This document shows positions 24,835 to 38,100 of a stretch of 64,000 bases of DNA, piece by piece (positions within the stretch are counted from its first letter, which is position 1; each line of letters starts with the position of its first letter). A program made the translations under genes and the position numbers. Below the pieces are notes generated by a model. It worked only from the letters and a program-made list of their open reading frames with translations. It was not told the DNA's origin and made no database searches. The DNA is from Pegoplata infirma (taxonomy: Eukaryota > Arthropoda > Insecta > Diptera > Anthomyiidae): contig OY992537.1 of the NCBI GenBank assembly GCA_963921195.1, forward strand, positions 16,393,125 to 16,457,124, read 5' to 3'.

Positions 24835-24960
24835 AAGCTAAGATATCTCGAAAACCTGATGTGATAGGCAAATTTCAAGCTAAGATATCTCGAAAACCTG
24901 ATGTGATAGGCAAATTTCAAGCTAAGATATCTCGAAAACCTGATGTGATAGGCAAATTCT
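24835..24960. repeat. Three exact tandem copies of a 42-base unit
   Basis: Units begin at 24835, 24877 and 24919 (AAGCTAAGATATCTCG, then AAAACCTGATGTGATAGGC). They are almost identical, so the amplification is recent. Confidence 0.9.
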
Positions 24961-25319
24961 GAGATCAGATTTAGTTCAAAAACGGTTATATATTAGAAGT
25001 AGATATTAGGAAGTACGGCCAAATTTACATGATGGTTGAATTTTTTTAATGGGCAATCGAAGGCGATTCTGATAGCCACGATTTTATAGTTCGGCCGCCG
25101 AAAGTTCGGATAATTTAAAAAAATAGCCGAAATTTTGCATTTAGCCTTTGATCGCCCCTACACAAATTCGGCCATTACTAAAAACTAATCCTAATTACTT
25201 CCATATTCCGAATTCTGAAAACATACTCAGGGTATTCAAAAAAAAAAATTGAATCAAAGAAACTAAAGTTTCTCACGTGAAAATTCATTTTCTTTTGCAG
25301 AAATTAATAAAGAAACACT

Positions 25320-26330
25320 CCCAAACCAAAAAAGCTTTCAGAATTTGGTAAAATATGTCTTTTTGAGGAGCTTTTTCATAAAAAGTTATTTAAAAATATT
25401 ATTAAAACTTCGAATGTTCTTTATGTTATTTTTAAAAAAGCTTTTTTTTAATGTTTATAATAAACATTTTTTCAAAAAAAAAAATAACTTTTACAAAAAG
25501 CTCTCCAGAAAAAGTTCAACGTATTTAATAAAAGCTTCTTAAATTATTTGTTAGCAATATTTTAATATAAGAGCTTTTTAAGCATTTTATTAGGAGCTTT
25601 TTATTTGTTATGAATATTTTATGAAGCTTTTAAATTTATTTAAGCTCGGTTAAAAAAATAAAATATTGTAAAAGAGCTCTAAAATATTAAATGTTCAAGG
25701 ATTTATGTTTTTAATACTTAAAAGGGCTTTATAGAAGAGCTTTGGTTGTTTGATAGCTCTAAAAACGCTTTAACGAGAAAACAGAAATTCCAGAGCCTTT
25801 TAATAAAATTTTTTCGGGAGTTACATTTTTTTTACAGCGTGACAATTTTTCTTAGTAAAACATCAATAAAATTTTATTTGCCAAAAAAAGCTTTATTACA
25901 CACTATCCATTAAATGAGATTTCAATTAAATGGTACTTTATAATTTTTTTACCATACTGCCAGATACCCTATTCATACGTAACACCCAATTCATACCTGG
26001 GGGAAAATCTCGTTCGATCGAGATTTGACCTCAGATGTGAATAGGCCTTAAGCTGATTTCTCAAGCTTTATGAAAGCTTTATATTAAGCTTTATGAAAGC
26101 TTTATATTAAGCTTTATGGAAACTTTATATTAAGCTTTATGAAAGCTTTATATTAAGCTTTATATTAAGCTTTATGAAAGCTTTATAGATGTAAATTTTA
26201 ATTACATTTTTAAAAATATGTTAAAACCTCTTAAGATTTTTTTTAATAAATCCGCAGTAAGTTTTTCCTTAATATATTTTTCTCTCCCAAAAGATTTCTA
26301 ACAACTAAAAGCTTTTTCGATCAGTCCTTA
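25320..26330. repeat. AAAGCTTTT-rich region with 24-base tandem at 26065-26185
   Basis: Dense AAGCTTT motifs. From 26065 a regular 24-base unit (TTTATGAAAGCTTTATATTAAGC) repeats about five times. Related in composition to the array at 28.2-30.8 kb. Confidence 0.7.
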
Positions 26331-27830
26331 ACAACATTTAGCACATCTCTGGTATAACTGTTGCCTTTTTTTTGTTGCTGCAAATGGAATATATTTTGAC
26401 ATTGTTCATATCGTATATTTTTTGCAAAAGAGCTTAGCGCCAAAACACCAGAAAAAAAGACTAAGAAGGACACACGTATGAGACCAAATAACAATGAAGC
26501 ACAGCAAACAATGTAAAATGACCTGGCAAACAATGTCATCCACTAGGGGGATTTTGATGAATACTTCAGTTACACACAAACAAAAACTCTTTTGGCATAA
26601 AAAAACTAAAGGGACAATAGCAGTGGTAGTAGAGTTGTAGTAGAGTAATGGATGGTAAAAGAACAAGTTACAATTAGGTGCGATGAGTTCATTGCGTGAG
26701 TTCAGCATTTTCTTGTTGTTTGATCCTTTAGGGGACAAACACCAAACCAGTTACAATACAATGACTTTATAATACAAAAAATTAGTAATTGACATTTCAT
26801 GTCTTGAAATTGAAAATAAAATGAAAGATGGGGGAGCAAAAAGGTTTGATGGCTAAAAACAGGAGAATAGCAATGACACCTTTAAGGCTACAATATCCTT
26901 AAATTAATTTAAAGACTTAATGAAAAGGAAAATTGTTAAAAAAAAAAAAACAAATAATAACCTTAAAGGCTTACGATTGACATCATATTGGTATGGTAAT
27001 TGCTGAGGAAATTTGTTAAAATATCCAAGTTTTGAAGGCTAAATATAATTTGCTTAAGACGATGATACACTTTACACAATCATCAAAGAAATTTAAATTT
27101 AATTTCTAATAGCTTTCTAAGAATCACACAAAAAACATAATCTAATTTCTGAAATCATTTTGTAAAATAAATGAAAAGTGTATGGCGAAAATGTAGACAA
27201 AGTCCTTGAAGAAATCTAGTTGCAAACACCATCTTCCACTTTTGTGTTACAAATACCTCGAGGCAATGATGGGAATGACAAGTTAAAGAATGTAAGAATG
27301 AATATAATTGTATAAACTACAACAATTGAGCCATTTTTAAATTGACTCTTACGTGTCAGCAGCCACTTCTGTTTCTGCAATGTGTCACATTGTATACAAT
27401 CCAAACTTACGCATGAACAGACACTTCTTTATAGTGTTTGGTTTAATTGTAAAATTTGAATTGTTGTGACCATTTAAACTTCGAATTCATGAATAAAAGA
27501 AAACAAAATAGAAAGAACAAATTGTTTATGCTTTAATGCTGTACAGAGAAAGGAATGGTATATTTTGGTTTTCAGGTAGTTTGAGAGCTTTTTAAGTTTA
27601 TAATAGAAATGTTTCAGTAGCGAGTTCACCGGAACACAAACCATGTTAAACAAAATTGTTTCTTATTTGTAAGTATTAAATCACTGTCTTTGGGCACCCG
27701 CGTTTAAAGTGGACTGATTCTAAAGTTATTATCAAAATTAAAGTTTAGAATCGAAAAGCTTTTTTAACGATAAGTTCGAGTACGAATTGATACTCTCACC
27801 TTCTTCTAATAAAAATTGTTTGAAAACCAA
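26331..27830. other. Repeat-poor sequence without a supported gene
   Basis: Compositionally less extreme than its surroundings and free of recognised repeats. Minus-strand frames at 26321-26539, 26406-26738 and 27216-27404 overlap one another or lack domains. It may be conserved noncoding sequence or contain exons I cannot define. Confidence 0.4.
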
Positions 27831-27966
27831 AGCTTTCACATATTTTTATAAAAGCTTTAATTATTAAAATACTTAAGTTCATAAAACTTTACGCTATTTT
27901 AAATAACTAAAGGCTAATTTAAAAGCAATCAGAAAGCTTTTAACTAAATTTTTAATATACAATTCT

Positions 27967-28150
27967 ATTGAACAAGTATAAGAGTTAAATTTGGCCGAAT
28001 GTATGGATCCCCACCACAATGTAAAAAATATTATTGCAAAAAACTTTATTTGAAAAAAAAAAATTTTTTGAAAAAAAATGTTTCTAAGAAAAATCGGCAC
28101 TTAAGTTTAAATTATCACTTAATACAATATCCTTTTCAAGCAATTTGAAA
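27967..28150 (+). mobile_element. AAACAAGTA-family repeat, 5' fragment
   Basis: ACAAGTATAAGAGTTAAATT, TGGCCGAATGTATGGAT and CCCCACCACAATG match the start of the other copies. The rest is absent. Confidence 0.6.
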
Positions 28151-28159
28151 AAAAAAAAA

Positions 28160-30760
28160 ATAGAAAAAAATGTTTTTAGAATTGCGATTTATTTAAACTT
28201 AAAGTTTTTTATAAATAAAACTTTTACCAAAAAGCTTTTTTTTTGGAAACACAAGCTCATATTTACATGATTTGTAAAGCCTTGAGTGTTAATTTCTAAT
28301 AAAAAGCTTATTTTAAAGGCTTTGTTCAGAAAAGCTTTATTCAAGCTTTTTTAAAAAAATTAACAACGTGTCTTACTTTTAAACATTTTTCAATGCTTTG
28401 ATTTTTATGTATAGTTGGGAAATTGATAAGCTTTTAAAATTTTATTTTAAAGGCTTTGATCAGAAAAGCTTCGATTAATGTTTTTTTTTTAAATATTGAA
28501 ATAAATATCTCAGATCAGACTCTACAAAATAACTACCTAACTTCTAAAAATTGTTGAATGCATTGATTTTTATGCATAGTTAGGAAATAAGCTTTTAAAA
28601 TTTTAATTCAGAAAATTTACAAGATTTCCTACGAAAACTTCGTATCTCTAATAACAGCTCAATTTTGTGATGATTTAAAGCTTTTCGTGTTAAATTGGAA
28701 AGCTTTTTCTAAAATAACTTAAATTTAAAATATTTTTGAACTTTGACCAAAAAAGCTTTGGCTAAAATTTTTGAAACAAAAGCTCATATTTAAATGATTT
28801 GTAAAGCCTCGAGTGTTAATTTTGAATGAAAAGCTATTTCAAAGGCTTTGATCAATATCGTGTCAAGTTCGAATTTAGAAAGATTTTTCTAAAATTACTT
28901 AAACTTGAAATATATTTGAACTTAGACCAAAAAAGATTTTTCTAAAATCTAAAGCTCATATTTAAAGCCTCGAATGTAAATTTTGAATGAAAAGCTTTTT
29001 TAAAGACTTTTATCAGAAAAGCTTTGATCAATAGCGTTCTTACCAAAAATTAAATTAAAATCTCAGATCAAACTCTATAAATTTACTGTCTAACTTTTAA
29101 AAATTGTTGAATGTTTTATTTTTTATGCATAGTTAGGAAATGGATAAGCTTTTAAAATTTTAATTCAGAAAACTTACAAGATTTCCTACGAAAACTTCGT
29201 AGCTCTAATAACAGCTCAATTTTGTGATGATTTAAAGCTTTTAGTGTTAAGTTCGAAATTGGAAAGCTTTTTCTAAAATAACCTAAATTTAAAATATTTT
29301 TGAACTTTGACCAAAAAAGCTTTTTCTAAAATTTTTTAAACAAAAGCTCATATTTAAATGATTTGTAAAGCCTCGAGTGTTAATTTTGAATGAAAAGCTA
29401 TTTCAAAGGCTTTGATCAATAGCTTTTTTTAAAATAATGAAATAAAAATCCCAGATCTAACTTCTAAAAATTGTTGAATGCTTTGATTTTTAAGTTAGGA
29501 AATGGAAATGAAATAAGCTTTTAAAATTTTATTTCATAAAATTTATTACAAAAACTTCGTACCTCAACAACAGCTCAGTTTTGTGATGAGTTTTAAAGCT
29601 TTTCGTGTTAAGTTCAAATTGGAAAAGCTTTTTCTTAAAAAACTTAAATTTAAGATATATTTGAACTTTAACCAAAAAAGCTTTTGCTAAGATTTTTGAA
29701 AAAAAAGCTCATATTTGAATGATTTGTTAAACCTCCAGTGTTAATTTTGAATGAAAAGCTTATTTTAAAGGCTTTGATCAAAAGCTTTTTTTTAAATGAA
29801 AAAAAATCTCAGATCAGACTCTACAAACTAACTGTCTAACTTTTAAAAATTGTTGAATGCTTTTAAAATTTTAATTCAGAAAATGTGTTAAATTTCCAAC
29901 GAAAACTTCATATTTAGCAACAGCTCATTTATGTGATTTAAGTTAGAATTGGAAAAGCTTTTTCTAAAATAACTTAAATTTAAAATATGTATATTTAAAC
30001 TTTGACTAAAAAAGCTTTTTCTAAAATTTTTGAAATTAAAGCTCATATTTAAAGCTTCGAATGCAAATTTTGAATGAAAAGCTTTTTTTAAAGGCTTTGA
30101 TCAGAAAAGCATTGATCAATACCTTTTTCTTCAAAAAAGAAATTAAAATCTCTGATCAGACTCTGCAAATTAACTGTCTAAATTTTAAAAATTGTTAAAT
30201 GCTTTGATTTTTATGCATAGTTAGAAAATGGATAAGCATTTAAAATTTTAATTAAAAAAATTTATTAGATTTCCTTTTCGTGTTAAGTTTGAATTTGAAA
30301 AGCTTTTTCTAAAAAAACTTAAATTAAAAAGCTTTTGCTAAAATTTTTGAAACAAAAGCTCATATTTAAATGATTTGTAAAGACTCGAGTGTTAATTTTG
30401 AATGAAAAGCTTATTTTAAAGGTTTTTTTTTTTGAAATTAATGAAATAAAAATCTCTGATCAGACTTTACAAATTAACTGTCTAACTTTTAAAAATTGTT
30501 GAAAGCTTTAATTTGTATGCATATTTAGGAAATGGAAAAGATTTTAACATTTTAATACAGAAAATTTATTAAATTTCAACAACAGCTCACTTTTGTCATG
30601 ATTTTAAAAGCTTTTTGTGTTAAGTTCGAATTTTCAAAGCTTTTTCTAAAATATGGAAAGCTTCTAAGAAAGTTTATATCTTTAACAAAAGCTCACATTT
30701 TGATGATTTCTACAAATGTTTGTGCTAAGTTCGAATTTAAAATAAATTACATTTCAAATA
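28160..30760. repeat. Tandem array of 300-550-base AAGCTTT-rich units
   Basis: The phrase CTCAGATCAGACTCTACAAA (with variants) followed by TTTTAAAAATTGTTGAATGC recurs near 28510, 29062, 29450, 29806, 30148 and 30449. Other phrases recur once per unit in fixed order: AGCCTCGAGTGTTAATTTTG, ATGCATAGTTAGGAAAT and ACGAAAACTTCGTA. Units are diverged and shorten to the right. No coding. Confidence 0.9.
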
Positions 30761-30839
30761 TATTTCTCTTAAGAGATTTATAACTTAAAGGAGACTTAAT
30801 AAAAAAAGAGCTTTATAAAAAGATATAAGAGAAACTGAA

Positions 30840-31240
30840 AAATTTTTTAATCATTTTAATTCTACAAGCTCGCATTTTCAATGTTTTTAGATCTAAAATT
30901 GAGTAATCTGAAAACTTAAAAGCTCATTTTAAGGATTATTTACGAAGTCCATATCAAGTAGAAACAAGTTAAAGTTATAATTAAAAAATTGTGGTATGTT
31001 TAATCGTTTATCAGATATTTTCCACTTAATAGAGATTTTATAATTTTTTTTAAAAAAAATTTAATCATTTCAATTCAACAAGTTCACATTTTTGAAATTT
31101 TTAATATTTTGAGTTCTAAAATATTGTGATCTTAAAATGTAAAAGCTCATTTTAATAATATTTTTCGAAGTCCATATCAAGTAGAAACAATTAAAAATTA
31201 TAATTAAAAGTCTTTGGCATGTATAGTCGTTTATGTATAA
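30840..31240. repeat. Two-copy duplication of about 200 bases
   Basis: The segment with CGAAGTCCATATCAAGTAGAA occurs near 30946 and again near 31165, with matching flanks (AAAAGCTCATTTTAA before, AAAATTATAATTAAAA after). Confidence 0.7.
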
Positions 31241-31259
31241 TCGTTTCAACGAATGTCAC

Positions 31260-32010
31260 ATAGATAAATCTCTTAAATGTATAAAGTTTAAGCTTTTAGA
31301 AAGCTTTTGTTCTGATATCTTTGTTTTATTAAAAAGAAGATAAGTTTCTTTCCAATAAACTAAAAAAAAACATATTTTCCTACTTTCTGTAATTGTTTCT
31401 GTAATAAAAAGTTTATGAAAATGTTCTCCTCTACATGATTCCTGAAAGCTCTTTTAAAATTCGTTTATGCCTATAGCACATACACTTTCTTTTTCTTCCG
31501 TTAAACCATCTAACAATTCAAGTACATTTTTGTACACGTACCACGTTTTCAAATATGAAAAGAGTATTAAGAGCTATTCTTTAGTTTATTTGGCGCCATT
31601 AAGGATTTTTTTGTCCAAAAATGTTATAGATGTATTCATGTGTTGGCTTATGTACATTGTTGGTATTCAAAAAAAAATCTAATGTAGTGTTTGGTTGATT
31701 GTATTTGACTTTTCAATAGATTTTTTCGTTTTTTTCGCTTCCTTGTAGGAGGATTTTCATTTTTTTGTTGCATTAAAGTGTGTGTCATTCAAAACCAAAA
31801 CTGAATTAAGAAACATACCAATAAAACCAGAAAAAGCTAAATGTTGTTTGAACTAAAGTGATTTTTTGGAATAGTTATATGTCACAGCCATTAAAAACGA
31901 TATATGAAATAAATTGATTTTGGCAGGATTTAATAGAAAGTTTATGTTAGTTTTAAGATATTTTCAATAACACTTTTTTTTTTGTTTTTGTATTGCAATT
32001 TAAATATACA
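31260..32010. other. Downstream flank of esc, no gene supported
   Basis: AT-rich. A 71-residue plus-strand frame at 31467-31682 shows no recognisable domain. Confidence 0.4.
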
Positions 32011-32021
32011 ATACTTTTGTT

Positions 32022-32032
32022 TTTATTTTATT
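32022..32032 (-). terminator. esc polyadenylation signals
   Basis: Two overlapping AATAAA hexamers on the minus strand (32022-32027 and 32027-32032) lie about 90 bases beyond the esc stop codon. That is a normal distance for a short 3' UTR. Confidence 0.6.
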
Positions 32033-32121
32033 AACTTTAAAATCTGTATACAATACACAAATATTTTTATATATCAAAAAATATTTAAATTAACAAATAG
32101 TATAGATTTTCTATATCTACC

Positions 32122-35100
32122 TTAAGGAGTATGAACTTCTGAATTTCTACGATTCCAACGCCAAACAGTACCATCATCACATACCCACACCAATACGTTA
32201 GCATCTCGTGAAAATGTTGTCTGACGTACTATGGAAGTACAGCGTACATTATTTAAAGTACTGGAGTGAGTATGTTTAGGATCTGATGGATCCAATTCCC
32301 ATACATATACCTTACCATATTGATTGCCCAAGGCTATAATCTTATGCCAAGGATTAAAACCGAAACGAACAAACCATATTTCACATTCATCATAATCAAA
32401 TTCACAGATTATAGTGCATGAGGCATCATTAGGTTTAAGTTGAGAAATACTTTGATGTAGTTGACCCGGTTTCCAGCAAACAATAGAATTTTCACATGAT
32501 TTGGATAAGACAAAATCCCCAAACCATTGCACACAGTCGACATAGTTACGATGAATATCACGAGTAGAAAATTCCGGGAAATGTTGCATTATGGTAGGGA
32601 ATGGTAGTTGAGATTTATTTGGATTAAACGAGCGAGACATTTCAATAGTTTCTTTAAATTCCTGAGTATCTATGCGCCATAGCTTTAAAGAATGATCCAT
32701 GCCGCTAGACATTATACGTTCGCCACGTAAATCAAAGTCTATGGAGAGCACCTCATCACGATGACCTTCGACTCCTCCAAATATGGCTATGCAGACATGG
32801 GTCTGTGTATTCCATAAACGTATGGCATGATCTTTACTGCCCGATAATAAGAGATTCGGTTGACGTGGATGAAATTTCAATTCATTTATGGCTTGACCAT
32901 GGCCAACATAATTACCAACTGATTCATTTTTGTGGATATCAATGACACGTACAACACCACGATAACCAGCCGTGGCTAAAAGGGGGGCAGACGTTTTAAC
33001 ATCATAAGACCAAGTGCAGGTGTAAAAAACTTCATCAGGCTATGGTAGGGGTTTGGCGATAAAAAAAATATATATGAAAGGATATTATTTTTGGATAAAT
33101 TACAAAACCAAACAGTATATTAAGATGTTATTTTAAAAAAGTTAATTAAAATTCCATCATTCCATATGAAAACTGCAGTAAAAATTTTTAAATGAAAAAT
33201 GAAAAATTCATTTGGAAATCGAAAATTTCACTTGGAATTCGAAAGATTTATAAATTCGGGAAAACTTTCAATTCGAAAAAAATCGAGGTACATTCGTAAA
33301 AGATCATTTGAAATTGAAAAAAGATGAAATGAAATTCGAAAAATAACTATTAAAATTTAATATTATTACACCGTCCGACATCCAATATTAAACATTATTC
33401 GAATGATATACGTCTGAAAGTAGAGATCAAATGGAGTAAAACTGCATTTACAGTTTTTCATTTCGTGATCCCGTTTCCTTCCAAAAGAACTTCAAAGGTT
33501 TAAAGGATAAATATTGAAAAATATTTTTGAAATATTTGTAATTGTCCTAGGATGACACTGGCGATAGCAAATGAGAGAGGAGGATCTCCACTAATTTTTA
33601 TTTATTTTGCCATATCAGGATAAAAGTATGTAAATAAAGTCATTTGAAAACTTTATCAAAATATTTTGTCGGAAATTTTGAATGATATTGAAGGATACAG
33701 TTTTAAAAGGACGTAACTGTAAAAAAATAATAAAATAGGAAAATTAGGGGAAAACCTTCTCTTTTATTTGCTATTACTACCCAGCAAAAATTGGCATTAC
33801 TAGTAATGGGTTTTGTAATCCGAAACAGATGCTAATAAGTAGTTACTTATAGAATGAAACACTAATTATTTTAACAAGGGCGTGAGACAAAAATAACTAG
33901 TGAAGAGTATGGAGATAAATAAGTAGTTACTTCCTCGGATTACAAATAAGGAGTAAAAACCCATTACCAATAAGAAGTAAAATAATTAGTTAATTAAAAC
34001 TTTTAAAATTTAACTTGATTTTACTAAAACTTAAAAATTCCGTAATTTTTATTAAGTTTTTAAGTACTTTTTAAGTTAATTGTATTGTAAAGGTTAAAAC
34101 TGCAAGTGCAAGAAGATATTATTACTTAGAGGTGCTTTTATAACATATTACTGAGAAGTAGTTACTTTTGGGCTTAAAATAATGTTAATGGTAATGGGTA
34201 CTCATTATGAACTCGGTAATGATTACTTTTCACAACTCATTACCATGTTTTTGCTGGGTAGTGACATCCTTGGACAAGTACAAATATCAAAAAATATTTT
34301 ATAAAATTTAATCCTCTAAAACTTTGAAGTCCTTTTAAAAAGAAACAGGATCACGAAAAGAAAAACAGTAAATGCAGTTTTACTACATTTAGTCTCAAGT
34401 TTCAAACGTATATTATCCAGTTCGTGTTTAATGACTTTTTTAATTTTTGTCATTATTTTCGAATTTAAATATGACTTTTCAATTGATCTCTTTCGATTTT
34501 AATTGATCTTTAACGAATTTCAGTTGATTTTAGTTTTTTGAGTTCTAACTGATTTTTCTCCAATTTAAAATGATTTTTTTAAATCTTAAATAATTCGAAA
34601 AAAAGGGAAATTCAAAAAGAAACTGGAGAAAGATGAAATGAAATTCGAAAAATAACAATTCAAATTTGATATTAATACCTTTATTTTTCGAATTTGAATT
34701 TATCTTTTTTCAAATTTCAATTTGACTTTTTGAATTAAATGGATCTTTTTCGATTTCAATTGATTTTTAACGAATATCAAACGATCTTCGAATTTCATAT
34801 GATTTTTTTATAATCTTAATAATACTTTTAATATACTTTTCAATGTATTTTTTTGAATTTCAATTGAGAATTTTTGAATTCACTTGATCTTTTCAAATTT
34901 CAATTAAAAATTTTCAAATTCAATTAATATTTGAATTTTGTCTGACCTTTTCGAATTTCAATTCACATTTGTAGGAAAAACAATTATTAAATTCAGTCCT
35001 AAAATTGTTCTTTTACAAATTTGATTTAAATGTCGAAGTTAAAAAAAATGGCCCAGTTTATAAAATTCAAGATTTGAGAGATCTTTTCCTCAGAAAAATT

Positions 35101-38100
35101 CATAAATTTTGAGAAATTTTTCTGTTAAAACTTCAAAAAAGATCAATAAAATTCGAAAAAAATATCAAATATTAAAAGATATTTTGAAATTTGGGAAAAC
35201 GTTAATTGAAACTCCAAAATGAATTTTGAAAAATATCAATTGAAATTCGAAAATTTGCACAGGAACTTTAATTGACCTTTTTCGAATTTCTATTAACCTT
35301 TTTGAACCTCAATTAATTTTTAACAATTTTTGATTGATCTTCAGATTTCAAATGATATTTTTAAATTTCCATTAGTGTTTTTCGAACTTCAAACACTATT
35401 TTTCGAAATTAAGTTGATCTTTTTATAAATTTCAAATTATTTTAAACGAATTTTGAATGATCTTCGAATTTCAAATTAATTTTAATTAATGTTTTTTTTA
35501 ATATTAAATCTTTTCTTCAAAATTGAATTAATCTTTTTATAAATTTAATTTATCTTTTATATGTTTCATTTTTTCGAAATTGAATTGATATTTTTTTAAT
35601 TTAATTAATCTTTTTCGAATTTTTGAATTCATTTGATCTTTTCGATTTTAAACTGATCTTTTCGAATTTCAATTTATATTTTGTTGAAATTAAACCATTA
35701 TATTTCATTTGGTCTACAAAATAAATATTTAAAAATTTATAAAATTTTAAAAATAAAACATCAATTGAAATTCGAAAAAGATCACATAAAATTCGGAAAT
35801 GTTTTGAAATTAAAAAAAAAACAAGTAAAAAAGTTAAATTCGGTCTTGCCGAATGTAGTGATACCCTCCACAATTTCAAAAAGATTATTGCCAAAAACTT
35901 TATTTAAAAGGAAATTACTTTTGAAAAAAAAAATTTGAAAAAAAATTTCCGCGAAAAAAATTTTGCTAAAAAAAATCCGCGATTTTTTTTTTTTGCAAAA
36001 AAATATGTTCGTACTTGTTTAAAGACCATTTGGTGTATTTTTAGGTTATGTTGAATGTACTGAAATTTTTGAGGTGTGCACATTTCTATTTTCGCTCATA
36101 ACTTTTGAACCGCTGAACCGATATCGCTCAAATGCAATACCAAACTTCTCGGGAGAACTTCCAATAAATATGTTAAGTTTCAATCATCTCTGTGCAATAT
36201 TTTGTCCGTGATAGCATTTTCCACAGACAGACGACGGACATCGCTAGAATGTCTTAAAATCGATCGGGCATTATGAATATATATCGTGAACCTATATTTA
36301 AAATATGCCAACTCAAATTTGACGGAAATGAGTTTCCGATGGCAAAAAGCTCCCCTATGTAATACCTATCTGCCATAAAAATTTGAGAGCAAAAAAGTAA
36401 TTTGTTGTCGTTTTACATCCATTTTTGTTATTCTGCTAACTCAAAGTACATATTTTTTTGGTGAAAATAAATGCCAACTCCCATTGTAAATTTCCAAAAA
36501 TTTTTCAAAATTTAAAAAAAAAAAAAAAAAGTAGACCACATATCTTATTGCATTTGCCAAGCTGAACACGAATCTGGTACAGATTTTGATATCTAATGGC
36601 TAGTTTTCGAGATATTGCTATTTTTAAAATATCGATTAATAGTGTTTGCAAAAAAAAAAATTGCTTATATAGATGTAACTTTCAAACTATTTATCAGATT
36701 GAAACATTATGAATGGGGCAAATAAAGTCAATGATATAATCTTTTAAAATAGCTAGTTTGGAGTGACCCTATTGCAATACAGCGTGAGTTACAGAGTGCC
36801 AAAGTTGACCACCCTGAGATTAAAAGGCTTTCGGAGCTAGTAACTTTTAAAAATATGCAAAGATTTTTAATTTTTTGTTCAGTTTTTGCAATTGCCGTAC
36901 TAAGGATAACAAAAACCAAAAAAAAAAAAATATTAAAAATTTTTCCAAAAAAAATTTATTTTTATTTTCCGACAAAATATGCCAACTCTAAAAAAATATT
37001 TTTTTTTGATAGAGTAATAAATGCCATCTCTGAAAAATACGCAAACAAGTGCAAAATATGAAAATTTTTGCATAGGTAAAAATTGTTTAGAATATTTAAA
37101 CCATCTTGTGGAAGGTACATTGTTTATTTTTGCAATAATATGCGAAATAACTAGTTTTTTAGCTCTCCTGAACAGTAAGCTTTTTCGAGTTGGCATTTAT
37201 TGAATATAGTTCGACGATATACTTTACTGTGTCCCAGACCGATATTTCGATTAGTTACAAACGGAATGACAAACTTATATATACCCTCCATCACTAAGTG
37301 GAGGGTATAAAAATATTTAAAATTTGGAAAATTTATAATTGAATTTCGAAAACTATCAAATGAACTTCGAAAAAGGTCATTTGAAATTTGAAAACAAAAA
37401 AAAAAAAAATACTAGAAATTCTAATGGTATTTTTCAAATTTTGAATAGATCTTTTTCAAATTTTAATTAATCTTTAAAAAATTTCAAATAATTCAATTTA
37501 ACTTTTTTAAAATGAAATCCTAGAATTTCAAAATTAAATTGATCTTTTCTACAAATCTTATTGATATTTTACGAATTTGATTTTTTTTAATTCAATGAAA
37601 TTCCGAAATGTTTTGGAATTAAAAAAAAATATATTTAAAATTTAGGAATACATTAATTGAATATCGAAAACGATGAAATAAAATTCGAAAAAGGTCAATT
37701 GGAATTTAATTTTGAATAGAAGTTGATGATTTTAAAATTTTAATAAAGCTTTAAAAACTTAAAATGATTTTTTGAATTCCAATTAATGTTTTTCCAACTT
37801 TTTTTGATTTTTTCGAATCTCAAATAATATTTTTAAAATTAAATTGAAATTTTTCAAAATCAAATTGAACTTTTTATAAATTTTATCGATCCTTTACGAA
37901 TTTTAATAATTGTTTTCGAAATTTAATTTAAAAATTCTTTTGACTTTTTCGAATTTCAAATGACGATTTTCGAAATAATTATCCATGGAATACCAATTAA
38001 ATTTTTTTGAATTTTAAGAAGAATTTTAATTACAAATTTCATTTCAAAATGGTAAATTTAAAAAAATTTAAAAAAAAAAATCCTTTATAGATTATGAAAT

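Larger units (their letters stand above)
33180..35815. repeat. Degenerate ~21-base repeat (TTTTCGAATTTCAATTGATC) filling esc intron 3
   Basis: 33180-33372 and 34433-35815 consist largely of diverged units alternating CGAATTTCAATTGATCTTTTT and its complement. The same array continues at 37312-38050 and appears shortly at 41240-41560 and 62200-62360. The element X copy (33373-34432) interrupts it. Confidence 0.75.

Noticed and set aside
26321..26738. Two overlapping minus-strand ORFs rich in hydrophobic residues
   Set aside because: Different frames of the same stretch, no domain, no splice context that supports either.
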